DNA of 64,000 nucleotides from Sporomusaceae bacterium UBA7701 (GCA_002482545.1 DLGF01000012.1:103915-167914); one strand, 5' to 3'; positions 9,424 through 18,370 are shown, counted from the first letter of the stretch. The notes: generated by a model from the sequence alone, not told the origin. Made by a program: numbers and translations.

Positions 9424-10491
9424 CTATACCTTGTCGTTGAGCAATACCATATGCAGATGATCTTCCCACTTGCCGTTGATTTTCAGATATTGATAAGCGA
9501 GCCCCTCGCTGTAGAAGCCCAGCTTCTCCACCACCCGCAGCGAGCGGGTGTTGCGCGGGATGATGTTGGCCTCGATCCGGTGAAGGCCGTGCTCGGAAAA
9601 CATCACCTCAATCCCCTTGCGGAGCGCCTCGGTCATATAGCCCTTGTTGATCTCGGCCCCATCCAGCTTATAGCCCAGATGGCACGAAAGAAAAGCCCCC
9701 CGGACAATATTGCTGAAGGCTATGGTGCCGATAACCCGTCCGGGGACGTCCTTTTTGAAGATCCAGAACCTGGCCAGTCTCCCGGCTTCCATGTTGATCC
9801 GGTCGCTTTTCAAGGCCTCGGCGTGATACTCCCGGGTATAGAAATTTTCGCCGCGGGCCGGCTCCCATTCGTCCAGAAACGCGGCGTTGCGCCGGTAATA
9901 GTCCAGCACCAGCCCGGCGTGCTCTTCGTCAAGCAGCCGGAGCAAGAGCCGCTCGGTCTCGCAGGCGCGCGTTATTGCCGGTCCGCTCCCGCCCGCCGGA
10001 GCGGACCGGTATTCCTGCTCCAGGATGGAGAGCACGGTGACCGACAGGAAATCCCCCTCGTACCAGGTCACTTCCCGCAGCGCCCCCTCTACGATAAAGC
10101 CCTCGGACTGATACAAGCGGAGCGCCTGGTTGTTGTTCGAGCGCACATCCAGCCACAGCCGGTGCGCCCCCCAGGCCTCGAAGGCCAGCCGCTTGACCGC
10201 TTGCAGCGCCAGACGGCCGTAGCCCACGCCCTTTTCGGTGATAACCAGGCGTTTTAGCTCGACAACCCGGTCCTGCACGGTCAGAATGATATACCCGACC
10301 CGCTTGCCGTCGGCGACGACGAGGAAATGCCGCCCTTCGGCGTCTTTCATGCACCCAAGATGCTGCTCCGCCGTCCACTGGATCACATAGGGGCAGTTGT
10401 CGGGATGCTGCTCCGCCGCCAGGACAAACGCCAGATCCTGCGGCGTAGTAGGCTGCAGCCCGATGTGGGCCTCCTTACTCCCTGATGCCAC
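9424..10491 (-). CDS. double-domain GNAT acetyltransferase (N-terminal GNAT + C-terminal RimJ/RimL-like)
   Basis: The GTG start follows GAGGAGG with 8 bp spacing; the product has 355 residues. Residues 8-155 form one GNAT domain (EKGVGYGRLALQAVK binding loop, NNNQALRLYQSEGF motif). Residues 175-355 form a second, of the RimJ/RimL type (ETERLLLRLL start, INKGYMTEALRKGIEV loop, NTRSLRVVEKLGF motif). Both acetyl-CoA loops look intact, so this is a genuine fusion rather than a decayed copy. RimJ-like domains acetylate protein N-termini or other amines. The targets are unknown. Confidence 0.87.
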   Translation of the reverse strand: MASGSKEAHIGLQPTTPQDLAFVLAAEQHPDNCPYVIQWTAEQHLGCMKDAEGRHFLVVADGKRVGYIILTVQDRVVELKRLVITEKGVGYGRLALQAVKRLAFEAWGAHRLWLDVRSNNNQALRLYQSEGFIVEGALREVTWYEGDFLSVTVLSILEQEYRSAPAGGSGPAITRACETERLLLRLLDEEHAGLVLDYYRRNAAFLDEWEPARGENFYTREYHAEALKSDRINMEAGRLARFWIFKKDVPGRVIGTIAFSNIVRGAFLSCHLGYKLDGAEINKGYMTEALRKGIEVMFSEHGLHRIEANIIPRNTRSLRVVEKLGFYSEGLAYQYLKINGKWEDHLHMVLLNDKV

Positions 10492-10541
10492 GCGTTATCC
10501 TCCTCTCCTGTCAAATCGATATTCGCCGGGTCCGACAATTT

Positions 10542-11195
10542 CTACAGATATTTGCCGCCCTCCCGGACGCTCAGACGCGGCAGGGCATTTTCCCGGATAA
10601 AGGCCCGCACCGACTCCGGGTCGGTCTTGGAGTACTCCCGGAGCGCCCAGCCGATCGCCTTCTGGATGAAAAACTCCCTGCTGGCCGCGTTGCGCAGGAT
10701 GAAACGGTACAGCAAGGGCGTATCCGTCCTGGCCTTATATTTTAGCTGGAACAAAATCGCCGTCCGGCGGAGCCACAGATTTTCATGGCCGCTCCAGTCT
10801 TCGATCGTCTCCGGGACAATATGCGGATGCCGGCCTGCCAGGTCGCCGACCACCACCGTGGCCAGGGGATCGACGGTATCCCACCAGGCTTTGCCGGTGA
10901 TCAGGCCCTGGAGAAGCCCGGTGTCCTCCGCCGTCAGTTGCCGGCGAAGCTCGACGAGGTAGTCGACCGCCGCATACTGGTATTCCCGCTCGGGAAGCTT
11001 CCACAGCTCCAAAACCAGCCTCCGGTCCGGAAGGCCTTTATCCAGACCGCTATCCTTTAAAAATTGTCGCAACAGGAGTCGCCGCTCAGGGGCTTTGATC
11101 CCGAGATACGGAAACTGGTCTCTCATATATTTCGCCATCCCTGCGGCATTGGCCGGATCGCGGTGCTCTTGGAACAAGGCGATCAGTCTTTCCAT
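10542..11195 (-). CDS. DNA alkylation repair protein (AlkD-like)
   Basis: The ATG after GGGAGGAC gives 217 residues, the normal size of AlkD. The sequence is made of helical HEAT-like repeats with the family hallmarks YLGIKAPERR near residue 30, LWKLPEREYQY and WWDTVDPLA in the middle, and REFFIQKAIGWALREYSKTDP in the C-terminal part. AlkD-type enzymes excise N3- and N7-alkylpurines without base flipping. An upstream in-frame extension has no ribosome site. Confidence 0.9.
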   Translation of the reverse strand: MERLIALFQEHRDPANAAGMAKYMRDQFPYLGIKAPERRLLLRQFLKDSGLDKGLPDRRLVLELWKLPEREYQYAAVDYLVELRRQLTAEDTGLLQGLITGKAWWDTVDPLATVVVGDLAGRHPHIVPETIEDWSGHENLWLRRTAILFQLKYKARTDTPLLYRFILRNAASREFFIQKAIGWALREYSKTDPESVRAFIRENALPRLSVREGGKYL

Positions 11196-11353
11196 GGTAG
11201 TCCTCCCATTCGCCCGGACAATTTTCCCTGTTTTTACCATTTCAGAGTTCTCCGTATTTCCTGCCGTTCCTGCTGTACCCGGCTCTATCCCCTTCAGACG
11301 CGCAAGCCATGTTTGCCGGGCAAACATGGCTTGAGGCAGCGGCATAGCTCTTA

Positions 11354-11869
11354 TTACAGCATGCGGCGCGCGCCGAGATACCGGGGCTTCCAGTACCCGT
11401 CCGCCAGCCGCGATTCCATGACCCCCCGGCTGGACGAGGCATGGATGAACTTGCCGTCCCCGCTGTAAATACCGCAGTGGGAGGCCCCCTTCTCCGTCGT
11501 GCTGAAGAACACCACGTCACCGGGCCGCAGTTTCTTTTTATCGACTTTCTTCCCGGTCCGGAATTGCTGGTCCGCCGTCCGGGGCAGGGCCTTTCCCTGC
11601 TGTTTAAAAACATACTGTACCAGACCCGAGCAGTCGAAACCCTTGGGAGTCTCGCCGCCGTAACGGTAAGGCGCGCCCTGGAGCTTGCGGGCCGCAGAAA
11701 CGAGCTTGTCCTCCTGGCCCCCCTTCTTGGCCGGCTTGGCTTGCTTGCTCGCGACCTTGGCCGGGGCCGCTCCCCGGTCGCGGGACGAACTGGTCCCCGC
11801 CGCCTGGGCCGTCGACAGCCAGCTTGCGAGCACCAATACCGGCAGCAGGACGCACAACGCCTTCTTCAC
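11354..11869 (-). CDS. secreted NlpC/P60 cell-wall peptidase
   Basis: The GTG after GGAGAGGAGG gives 171 residues. They start with a clear signal peptide (KKALCVLLPVLVLASWLSTAQA). A Lys/Ala-rich linker (residues about 30-50) leads to the catalytic domain with the nucleophile in GFDCSGLVQYVF and the histidine in HCGIYSGDGKFIH. These hydrolases cut gamma-D-glutamyl-diamino acid bonds in peptidoglycan. No cell-wall binding domain (LysM, SH3) is present, so targeting must rely on the basic linker. Confidence 0.9.
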   Translation of the reverse strand: MKKALCVLLPVLVLASWLSTAQAAGTSSSRDRGAAPAKVASKQAKPAKKGGQEDKLVSAARKLQGAPYRYGGETPKGFDCSGLVQYVFKQQGKALPRTADQQFRTGKKVDKKKLRPGDVVFFSTTEKGASHCGIYSGDGKFIHASSSRGVMESRLADGYWKPRYLGARRML

Positions 11870-11960
11870 GGTCGTCCTCCTCTCCGACAGGTTGTCCAAT
11901 AATTTCCTTATTTCGCAAAAAAATTGTCGATTCCTGCCAGCGATTGTCCCGGACAACTAA

Positions 11961-11986
11961 AAAAGAGCTGTGCAGTTGCACAGCCC
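11961..11986 (-). terminator. intrinsic terminator between repeat copy A and the NlpC/P60 gene
   Basis: On the minus strand GCTGTGC / GCACAGC with a four-base loop is followed by CTCTTTTTT. It would end minus-strand transcription that has passed through repeat copy A from the amidotransferase gene, before the NlpC/P60 gene. Confidence 0.75.
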
Positions 11987-12004
11987 CCATATTGTTGGCA
12001 AACC

Positions 12005-12256
12005 CAGGCTGGCGCGAAAGGTCCAGATGCACGTCCTGATTTCGAAGGTCTTTTCAGCGTACATTGCTTGTCTGCAAATAGACTCACGAACCGTGTGCGG
12101 GCCGCCCCGGAAAAGCGCGCCATCGTTTCCTCCGAGACTTGTTTGCTGCTGTTGTTTGCACAGGCACGGTTTAACAGCATCGTAGCGTACTTTAGGCCGT
12201 ACGCAAGCAAGCGCTTTGAGAAGCAACGAAGCAGATGGGCCTTTCGCGCCAGCCTG
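12005..12256 (+). repeat. dispersed structured repeat, copy A (252 bp, perfect 17-bp terminal inverted repeats)
   Basis: The ends are exact inverted repeats, CAGGCTGGCGCGAAAGG and its complement. An internal GGTCC / GGGCC pair extends the stem. The 5' half shares conserved blocks with copies B and C, including AGATGCACG, TTTCAGCGT, the TTGC-N6-GCAA hairpin and GTGTGCGGGCCGC. The centre has a TGCTGTT / AACAGCA hairpin of its own. It lacks most of the 80-base 3' block shared by B and C. The element fills most of a 482 bp gap that holds no convincing gene. Confidence 0.85.
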
Positions 12257-12352
12257 AGGCCGCGCAGCACGGCCCCGGATGCCACTTAATTTAGATCGTC
12301 CGAAAAAGTGGGCGGCATGCCGACGGCAGGCAGTCTCACGCCGGCCGCCTCA

Positions 12353-13135
12353 TTAGATTCCCCCGCGGGACCAGACCATTTCCCCGTCCTTGAATATCGC
12401 CAGCTGCCCGGGTTGAAAGGAGACCCAATGCTCGTCAGTCAGTTTCCGGGTCGCCAGGACATAGCCTTTTTCCGTGGTGTGCTCCTCGGTAATCTGAACG
12501 GTGAAGTCTTCGTCCACCAAATGAATTGTCCCGAAAGGCGCCTCCCGCCGCAAATAATGCAAGCCGTTATAGCCGTCCTTGTCATGATAGGCAAACAGAT
12601 GACGGCCATCCGAAAATAGACAGTTAAAGTGGCCGAAGCTATTAACCCGTTGAAACACGTCATGCAGCCATTCAAAATCCTCCGGCGTCCAGCCGTCGGC
12701 GCCTCGGGCGCAAATCTGGTCCAGCACCGAGCAAAAGGCGTGCTCGGAATCGGTGTCGCCGATCGGCCTGAACCGCCCAAGCGGCAGTTCGTTCCGGTAT
12801 TCGCCCTGCAGCGTCCCGTTGTGGGCGAAGACATATTCCCGCCCGGAATGCTCCCGGGTGAAGGGATGCGTGTTGCGCCGGCAGACATTGCCAGCTGTCG
12901 CCAGGCGAACATGGCCGATCACGATCTGCGACTGAACAAATGGATAATTGCGGAGAAAGTCGGACAGTCCGCTGCGCTCGACGCAGATGGGTTCCTTAAA
13001 CACCTGGGCCGACTCGTCAGCATAAAAGGCCAGTCCCCAGCCGTCCGGGTTGCCTTCGCCCCGCCGGCGAAACGCCCGGAAGGAAATGTCCGGCGCGACA
13101 GATTGGTTGAAATTCAGGGCTAACAGTTCACACAT
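12353..13135 (-). CDS. class II glutamine amidotransferase (YafJ-type)
   Basis: The ATG after CGGAGGTGCAGC gives 260 residues beginning MCELLALN. The cysteine at position 2 is the Ntn nucleophile exposed after methionine removal. GNPDGWGLAFY, IGHVRLATAGN and FAHNGTLQGE form the glutaminase site and oxyanion region of the GATase_4/6 family. These proteins hydrolyse glutamine, but there is no synthetase domain here, and the physiological role of YafJ-type proteins is unclear. A long antisense frame across it is a shadow. Confidence 0.88.
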   Translation of the reverse strand: MCELLALNFNQSVAPDISFRAFRRRGEGNPDGWGLAFYADESAQVFKEPICVERSGLSDFLRNYPFVQSQIVIGHVRLATAGNVCRRNTHPFTREHSGREYVFAHNGTLQGEYRNELPLGRFRPIGDTDSEHAFCSVLDQICARGADGWTPEDFEWLHDVFQRVNSFGHFNCLFSDGRHLFAYHDKDGYNGLHYLRREAPFGTIHLVDEDFTVQITEEHTTEKGYVLATRKLTDEHWVSFQPGQLAIFKDGEMVWSRGGI

Positions 13136-13354
13136 GCTGCACCTCCGAAATGTGATACAGCACTCGCGGCGAAACATCCGCTCAGGATACCCGCGCACAG
13201 TGTTGCAACATCATTTTCAACGCAATTCAGATAACTCCTGCCATATTTTGAAACTTTTCCAAGGAAAGTCTCTGCTCAGAAGACTTCCGGTCCCGCCAAT
13301 CCTCCGGCCGCCTGCGGCGCTGCCGTTTTACTATTAACCGCTGACCTTTTATCT

Positions 13355-13390
13355 GCCAAAAAAGACCTGATGACTGTCAGGTCTTTTAAC
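13355..13390 (-). terminator. intrinsic terminator downstream of the tandem M55 peptidase genes
   Basis: The stem AAAAGACCTGA / TCAGGTCTTTT with a six-base loop is followed on the minus strand by TTTTTT. It lies about 80 bp beyond the stop of the first M55 gene. The rest of the gap at 13136-13471 shows no gene. Confidence 0.88.
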
Positions 13391-13471
13391 GGCCCAGCGG
13401 GCCCCCGCTCGGACCATAGGCAGCGGCCGGTTCCGGCAGTCGCCCGGCTAATAAACTCTCGCCTGCCGCCC

Positions 13472-14308
13472 CTATTTATAGAGGCCGGCCAGCGAGGCGA
13501 AGGGTTCAATCGCATTGTAGACCATTGCGTAATCTTCGTGGACAAATTCCACCGTCCGGCCGTCCAGCCGGCGCATGCCGGGCACCATGGCCAAAATGTC
13601 CGCCATCGCCGAATTGCTCAGCTCCAGAGTCAGATTGACAGGCGTTTCGACGCGGTAAACAGGCAGCGTTTTCGGCTCTTTGGCCAGCACCTGGCGCACT
13701 GCGCCGATCGTCTCTTCCTGAAGGAGCTCCAGGGGCCGGTTTACTGCGGCAAACCGGCTGAGACCGCTTTTAGTGGTGACAAACTTGGCCCACGGCAACC
13801 CCTTTTCACCGCTGAGCTGCTGCCGGAGGGCCTCATCGCCGGTAACCAGACCCACCGGCACGCCGCGACAGCCGGCCAGCGCCGCGTTGAGCAAGGCTTC
13901 GTTCATGGGGATTCCGTTGACGGTGATCCGGTGAAAATTGCTGGTGTAGGTATGGTCCATGACCCCCATACAGGAGCCGCCTCCGCTGTGGTAACCGGCC
14001 AGGAAGACCACGTCATAGGAACTGTCCAGCAGCGGCATCATGTAGTGCGGGCGGGGGCTTCCCGAGATCAGTCTCAGCCGCCGGTCGAGAGCCGTGAATT
14101 CATAGGGGAGGCTGTCGCCGCCGCTGTGCGAATCGGCCACCAGGATTTCCTCCACCGCACTGTTCGCCGCGCTGGCTTTGATGCCTTCGACCAGCCACTC
14201 CACTTGCTGCGCCATGAGTTTTTTTACATAGGCCCGGTCTTGTCTCTCCTGCTCCCAACTGAGCGTACCCGCCATTCCCTCCATATCCACGGATATGTAG
14301 ATCTTCAT
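13472..14308 (-). CDS. M55-family metallopeptidase (D-aminopeptidase DppA-like), copy 1
   Basis: A 278-residue protein, the standard length for DppA. The zinc ligands and active site are visible: D8 and E10 in SVDMEGM, H61 in ADSHSGGD, H107 in GYHSGGG, H119 in MDHTY and E137 in NEALLN. DppA enzymes release D-amino acids from short D-peptides and form a decameric ring. A second copy of the same length lies 66 bp upstream with all the same residues. The start was chosen at the ATG whose product begins at the conserved KIYISVD strand. Confidence 0.92.
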   Translation of the reverse strand: MKIYISVDMEGMAGTLSWEQERQDRAYVKKLMAQQVEWLVEGIKASAANSAVEEILVADSHSGGDSLPYEFTALDRRLRLISGSPRPHYMMPLLDSSYDVVFLAGYHSGGGSCMGVMDHTYTSNFHRITVNGIPMNEALLNAALAGCRGVPVGLVTGDEALRQQLSGEKGLPWAKFVTTKSGLSRFAAVNRPLELLQEETIGAVRQVLAKEPKTLPVYRVETPVNLTLELSNSAMADILAMVPGMRRLDGRTVEFVHEDYAMVYNAIEPFASLAGLYK

Positions 14309-14374
14309 CCTTATCCCCTTCCATTCTGTTTTTTTACAAGCTCTGACGCGCAACAATCCCTGCAACGGTTGGTT

Positions 14375-15211
14375 CTACCGGTACAACCCCGCCAACTGCC
14401 CCAGCGGCGTACGGGCGTTGTACAGGACGCCAAAATCCTCCCCGGCAAGCTCGACGGTGCGGCCGTCCAGGCGGCGCACGCCGGGCACCATGGCGACGAT
14501 GTCCGCCATCGCCGAATTCAGAAGTTCAATCGTCATCCGCGCCGGTTGCTCGACGCGGTAACGCGGAAGGCTCCCCAGGTCCTGGGCCAGCACCTGCTGG
14601 ACGGCGTTCATGGTTTCCTCCCGGACGATTTCCAGCGGCCTGCTGTCGGCGGCAAAGCGGCTCAGCCCGGTTTTGGTGGTGACATAGCGGGCCCAGGGAA
14701 GACCGTCCTCCTCCTGTAGTTGCAAGCGGAGCGCCTCATCCCCGATCACCAGCCCGACAGGCACGCCCTGCCAGCCGGCATAGGCGGCGTTCATCAGCGC
14801 CTCGCTCATCAGCCGGCCGTTCAGGGAAACCGAATGAAAACAGCCGGTGTAAGTGTGATCCATGATTCCGCAGCAAGCACCGGCCCCGCTGTGATAACCG
14901 GCAAAGAATACCACATCATAGCTGCCGTCCAGAACCGGCATCATATAACAGGGCCGCGGACTCCCGGACACCAGGCGGAGGCGTCTGTCCATCGCCGTGA
15001 ACTCATATGGGAGGCTGTCGCCGCCGCCGTGCGAATCCGCCACCAGGATTTCCTCGACCTGCTGGTTGACTTTGCTCGACTGGACTCCCAGGATCACCCA
15101 CTCCATCAATTGGGTCATGCACTGTTTCACATAGCTCCGGTCGTGTTTTTCCTGGTCCCAGTTGAGGGTGCCGGGCATGCCTTCCATATCCACCGAAACA
15201 TAAATTTTCAC
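14375..15211 (-). CDS. M55-family metallopeptidase (D-aminopeptidase DppA-like), copy 2
   Basis: The GTG after GAAAGGGGATTTAAGC gives 278 residues, matching copy 1 in length and in every active-site position (D8, E10, H61, H107, H119, E137). The two proteins are clearly paralogues by tandem duplication, differing mainly in surface residues. It is followed upstream by an Eis-like acetyltransferase 37 bp away on the same strand, so the three probably form one operon. A long N-terminal in-frame extension reads out of frame through the Eis gene and is rejected. Confidence 0.92.
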   Translation of the reverse strand: MKIYVSVDMEGMPGTLNWDQEKHDRSYVKQCMTQLMEWVILGVQSSKVNQQVEEILVADSHGGGDSLPYEFTAMDRRLRLVSGSPRPCYMMPVLDGSYDVVFFAGYHSGAGACCGIMDHTYTGCFHSVSLNGRLMSEALMNAAYAGWQGVPVGLVIGDEALRLQLQEEDGLPWARYVTTKTGLSRFAADSRPLEIVREETMNAVQQVLAQDLGSLPRYRVEQPARMTIELLNSAMADIVAMVPGVRRLDGRTVELAGEDFGVLYNARTPLGQLAGLYR

Positions 15212-15248
15212 GCTTAAATCCCCTTTCTCATCCGTTACTGCCGACAGC

Positions 15249-16502
15249 CTAAAACCGCTGGAGGCATATCGGCCGCTTTGCCGACCGGAACAGGCGGTCG
15301 ATCCGGTCGAGATAACCGGAATCCGAAAGGTCCGCCAGCCGGTATTCGTATAATTTTCGGAAAGAAACCGCTCCCACCAGCAGGGCGGAAAGGTCCGCCA
15401 CCTCCAGGCCGATCGCGGCGTCGAAGTTCCCTTTCGCGACAACCCTGGGCTTTCCGTCTTCAAAGGCCAGGAAGGTGTCGCCGTCCGTTTCCGGACAGAA
15501 GGAATCCCGCGTGGAGATCTTGAGCCGCAAAGTCTCCCCGCCGAAGCTCCGGTCGGCCAGCAACCTGAAATATTCCGCCACGTTGACGATTCGGTACATC
15601 AGGCCCAGACCCTGGACATTGGTTTCGTGAGCGATGCAGGGCAGCAGGTTCCCCGTACCGTTCCGCGGATCGCCCAGCAGATAGTGGAAACTGTCGTCGT
15701 GGGTATGGATGGCTATGGACCGGACCTGATCCGACTGGGTATGAAGGAAATTCAGCAGCTGCAGCATGGCGTCAGGGGTTTCGTACAGCCATTCGACCAC
15801 TTCCAGATCGTAATCCAGGGAGCCCTTGGCGTTGTCCTTCTGGAAGCGAAACGCCATATAGCCGGCCAGGCCCCCGGGGCCTTCCACGCCAATCATCCGG
15901 ATTTCCGGGTCCTGCAGCGCCGCCTCCGCCGCGGACAAATCCCGGCGGATCATCCCGTGCGTTTTGGCCGCGTAACGATTGTAACAGTCCAATATCCCGT
16001 CCATATCGCTCCAGCCGAGACGGCGCAGGCCGGCCTTCGGCAAGCCCCCGGGAAGACCTCCGGGCGTCAGGCGATACTGGTGGATTTTTGCACCGTAGCC
16101 AAATCCCATTCGCTTATAAAAATCCGGGCGAAAGGGATAAAGAGCCGCCAGCGGATATCCTTTCTCCCGGTAATGCCGCAGAAAATACTCAATCATTGTT
16201 TTAGCGACCTTTTCCTTCTTGGCGGTCAAATCCGTTGCTACCATGCCCACGCCCCCCAAAGGAGCATCCACATCGAAAAGACGCATCGTGAAGTCGTGAA
16301 GCAGCATGCCTCCGACCATTTCCCCGCCGCGAAAAGCCGCGAAATAAGTTTTGCCCGGGCGGCCCTGCAAGCGTTCCAGGCGCTCTTTAAACTCCCTCCG
16401 GTAAGTTTCGTTCGCCGAATGAAATCCCGGATAAGCATTTATCTGCAGCCGGGCAAACGCGGGGAGCTCTTCCGCCCGCAACGGCCTGACGATCACGCTC
16501 AT
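15249..16502 (-). CDS. Eis-like GNAT acetyltransferase with C-terminal sterol-carrier-like domain
   Basis: A 417-residue protein with the Eis layout: an N-terminal GNAT domain (VGGVGMVATDLTAKKEKVA loop, LYPFRPDFYKRMGFGYGA motif, to about residue 145), a second degenerate GNAT domain, and a C-terminal SCP2-like domain (LKISTRDSFCPETDGDTFLAF onward). Eis enzymes acetylate amines on aminoglycosides, peptides or proteins. In this setting, next to D-aminopeptidases, an amino-compound substrate is possible but not shown. The ATG follows GGAAGAGAGGCG. Confidence 0.85.
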   Translation of the reverse strand: MSVIVRPLRAEELPAFARLQINAYPGFHSANETYRREFKERLERLQGRPGKTYFAAFRGGEMVGGMLLHDFTMRLFDVDAPLGGVGMVATDLTAKKEKVAKTMIEYFLRHYREKGYPLAALYPFRPDFYKRMGFGYGAKIHQYRLTPGGLPGGLPKAGLRRLGWSDMDGILDCYNRYAAKTHGMIRRDLSAAEAALQDPEIRMIGVEGPGGLAGYMAFRFQKDNAKGSLDYDLEVVEWLYETPDAMLQLLNFLHTQSDQVRSIAIHTHDDSFHYLLGDPRNGTGNLLPCIAHETNVQGLGLMYRIVNVAEYFRLLADRSFGGETLRLKISTRDSFCPETDGDTFLAFEDGKPRVVAKGNFDAAIGLEVADLSALLVGAVSFRKLYEYRLADLSDSGYLDRIDRLFRSAKRPICLQRF

Positions 16503-16597
16503 CGCCTCTCTTCCAGTTATTACTACACGATTTCAACAGATATGGCCCTACCTCCTGCTGACATCCCGCCGGATAAAAACAACCTTTTCCCTCCCGG

Positions 16598-16634
16598 AAA
16601 CAAAAAAGAACGGCTTCCGCCATTCTTTATGCGC
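16598..16634 (-). terminator. intrinsic terminator downstream of LysR gene
   Basis: On the minus strand AAGAATGGC-GGAA-GCCGTTCTT with one internal mismatch is followed by TTTTG. It lies between the LysR stop and the Eis-like gene. No gene is seen elsewhere in the 16503-16762 gap. Confidence 0.7.
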
Positions 16635-16762
16635 CACAACCTGAGTCGGCCCATAGCACAATCGCTGTTATTATTTGCTCCTCAGCCCGTCAAGCGCCGC
16701 TTTTGCCTCCGGGGCCAGGCGGAAAAGGCTTATCGCAGGCATACGCACCGCAGCCTGCGCAG

Positions 16763-17662
16763 CTACTCAGGCCTTTTCCCGGCGAGCACCTGCCGCACAG
16801 CCGTCAGAAACGCCTGCAGGGTGGGAGACAACCATTTGTCCTTATGATAGATGGCCTGTACATAATATTCCGGCTCGGGCCCTCCCCAGTCCAGCGCGGC
16901 GAGCCGGTTCCCGGCCAATTCTCCGGCGGCCGCGAAGCGTGGCAGCATGGCGACGCCGAGGCCAAGGGCCGCGAATTGCTTGATCGACTCGATGCTGCTC
17001 ACCTCGAGGACAGAATGCGGAACCACCCCGGCCTCACGCAGCAACGTCTCGAAGGTCTGCCGGAAGCTGCAGCCGGGCTCGGTCAAAATTACGCCCAGTC
17101 CGGCCAGGGCAGGCGGGGTCACGCCTTTTGCCGCCGCCAGGGGATGTCCGGGCGCGACCAGGAACACCAGTTTTTCTCTTGACAGTATTTCGGCGCATAG
17201 TCCCGGGTCTGTGACCTTCCGGTCAATGAGGAGGCCGACATCAACCTCATTCCGGCCGATGAGCTCACGCAGCGAACTGCAGTTGGAAAACTTCAGCGCG
17301 ATTTCTACCTGGGGATGGCAGGTACGAAAGTGCTGGAGCAGCGGCGGAAGCCGATAGGTGCTGAGCGACTCGCCGGAGCCGATGACCAGCCTCCCCCGGG
17401 GTTCCCCGGTGTCCCGGACGGCTTCTTGCCCGCGCGCCGCCAACTGAAGGATTTGCTCGGCATAAGGCAACAAGGTCCTGCCCTGGTTCGTCGGCCTGAC
17501 CTTCCGGCCAAGCCTTTCAAAGAGGCGGACTCCCAGTTCCGCTTCCAATCCCTGAATCTGGGCGGTAATTGTCGACTGGGCATACCCCAGCTCCTGAGCT
17601 GCCCGGATAAAACTGCCGGTCCGGGCGATAGCCGCCAACGCCTGCAATTGACGAAACTCCAT
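16763..17662 (-). CDS. LysR-family transcriptional regulator
   Basis: A 299-residue protein opening MEFRQLQALAAIARTGSF with the AQSTITAQIQGLEAELG recognition region and GRTLLPYAEQIL linker helix, then an effector domain (RLVIGSGESLSTYRLPPLL onward). It is divergent from a DJ-1/PfpI gene with 126 bp between the starts, so that gene is the probable target. The effector is unknown. Confidence 0.9.
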   Translation of the reverse strand: MEFRQLQALAAIARTGSFIRAAQELGYAQSTITAQIQGLEAELGVRLFERLGRKVRPTNQGRTLLPYAEQILQLAARGQEAVRDTGEPRGRLVIGSGESLSTYRLPPLLQHFRTCHPQVEIALKFSNCSSLRELIGRNEVDVGLLIDRKVTDPGLCAEILSREKLVFLVAPGHPLAAAKGVTPPALAGLGVILTEPGCSFRQTFETLLREAGVVPHSVLEVSSIESIKQFAALGLGVAMLPRFAAAGELAGNRLAALDWGGPEPEYYVQAIYHKDKWLSPTLQAFLTAVRQVLAGKRPE

Positions 17663-17684
17663 TGCACCTCCACCTCAATTCGGA

Positions 17685-17714
17685 ATTATCGAACGTTTTA
17701 ATTTAAACAATCAA
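17685..17714 (-). promoter_or_regulatory. probable promoter of the LysR gene within a divergent regulatory region
   Basis: On the minus strand TTGATT, an 18 bp spacer and GATAAT form a fair sigma-A promoter about 20 bp upstream of the LysR ATG. The same interval contains TATAAT on the plus strand (17723-17728) facing the PfpI gene, and a symmetric TTATCG ... CGATAA pair (17685-17690 and 17742-17747) that could be an operator. Confidence 0.5.
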
Positions 17715-17788
17715 TTTTACCGTATAATCTACTCTATGGTACGATAAAAAGCAAGAGATTGCCAAGGTATTTTTACGGAGGTGGCGGC

Positions 17789-18370
17789 ATGAAAAAAATA
17801 CTGTTGCTCCTGGCCAACGGCTTCGAGGCTTATGAAGCCAGCGTATTTACCGATGTATTGGGCTGGAACCTGCTGGAGGGCGACGGCTCGACCCGGCTTG
17901 TAACCTGCGGCCTGCGGCCGGAACTGACTTGCACCTGGAATTTCAAGGTGCTGCCGGAACTTTTGGCGGCGGACGCGGTGCCCGGGGAATTTGACGCCCT
18001 GGCCATTCCGGGAGGCTTTGAGGAGGCAGGGTTCTATGAGGATGCCTTCAGCGAAGAATTTCTTTCGCTCATCCGGGCCTTTGACCAGGCCGGCAAGGTT
18101 ATCGCTTCGATTTGCGTAGGCGCGCTGCCGGTGGGCAGAAGCGGCGTTCTGAAGGGACGGAAAGGCACTACCTATCACCTTAATAACGGACATCGGCAGC
18201 AACAGCTGGCCGAATATGGCGTCGAGGTGGTAAACCGCCCCCTTGTGATTGACCGGAATATCATTACCTCCTCTTCGCCCGCGACCGCTCTGGATGTTGC
18301 CTTTTTGCTGCTGGAAAGGCTGACCTCGGCTGAGAACTGCCGCAATGTCCGGCACCTGATGGGGTTTTGA
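17789..18370 (+). CDS. DJ-1/PfpI family protein
   Basis: The ATG after CGGAGGTGGCGGC gives 193 residues starting KKILLLLANGFEAYEAS. The acidic nucleophile-assisting residue lies in NGFEAYE, and the cysteine of the nucleophile elbow in ASICVGALPVG, followed by the HLNNGHRQQQL region. Members act as chaperones, glyoxalases or deglycases; the exact function cannot be told. Control by the divergent LysR regulator is likely. Confidence 0.87.
   Translation: MKKILLLLANGFEAYEASVFTDVLGWNLLEGDGSTRLVTCGLRPELTCTWNFKVLPELLAADAVPGEFDALAIPGGFEEAGFYEDAFSEEFLSLIRAFDQAGKVIASICVGALPVGRSGVLKGRKGTTYHLNNGHRQQQLAEYGVEVVNRPLVIDRNIITSSSPATALDVAFLLLERLTSAENCRNVRHLMGF

Noticed and set aside
12005..12256. Insertion sequence remnant
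   Set aside because: No transposase frame and no target-site duplication at any of the three copies; pairing preserved by compensatory changes points to RNA structure, although a MITE is not excluded.
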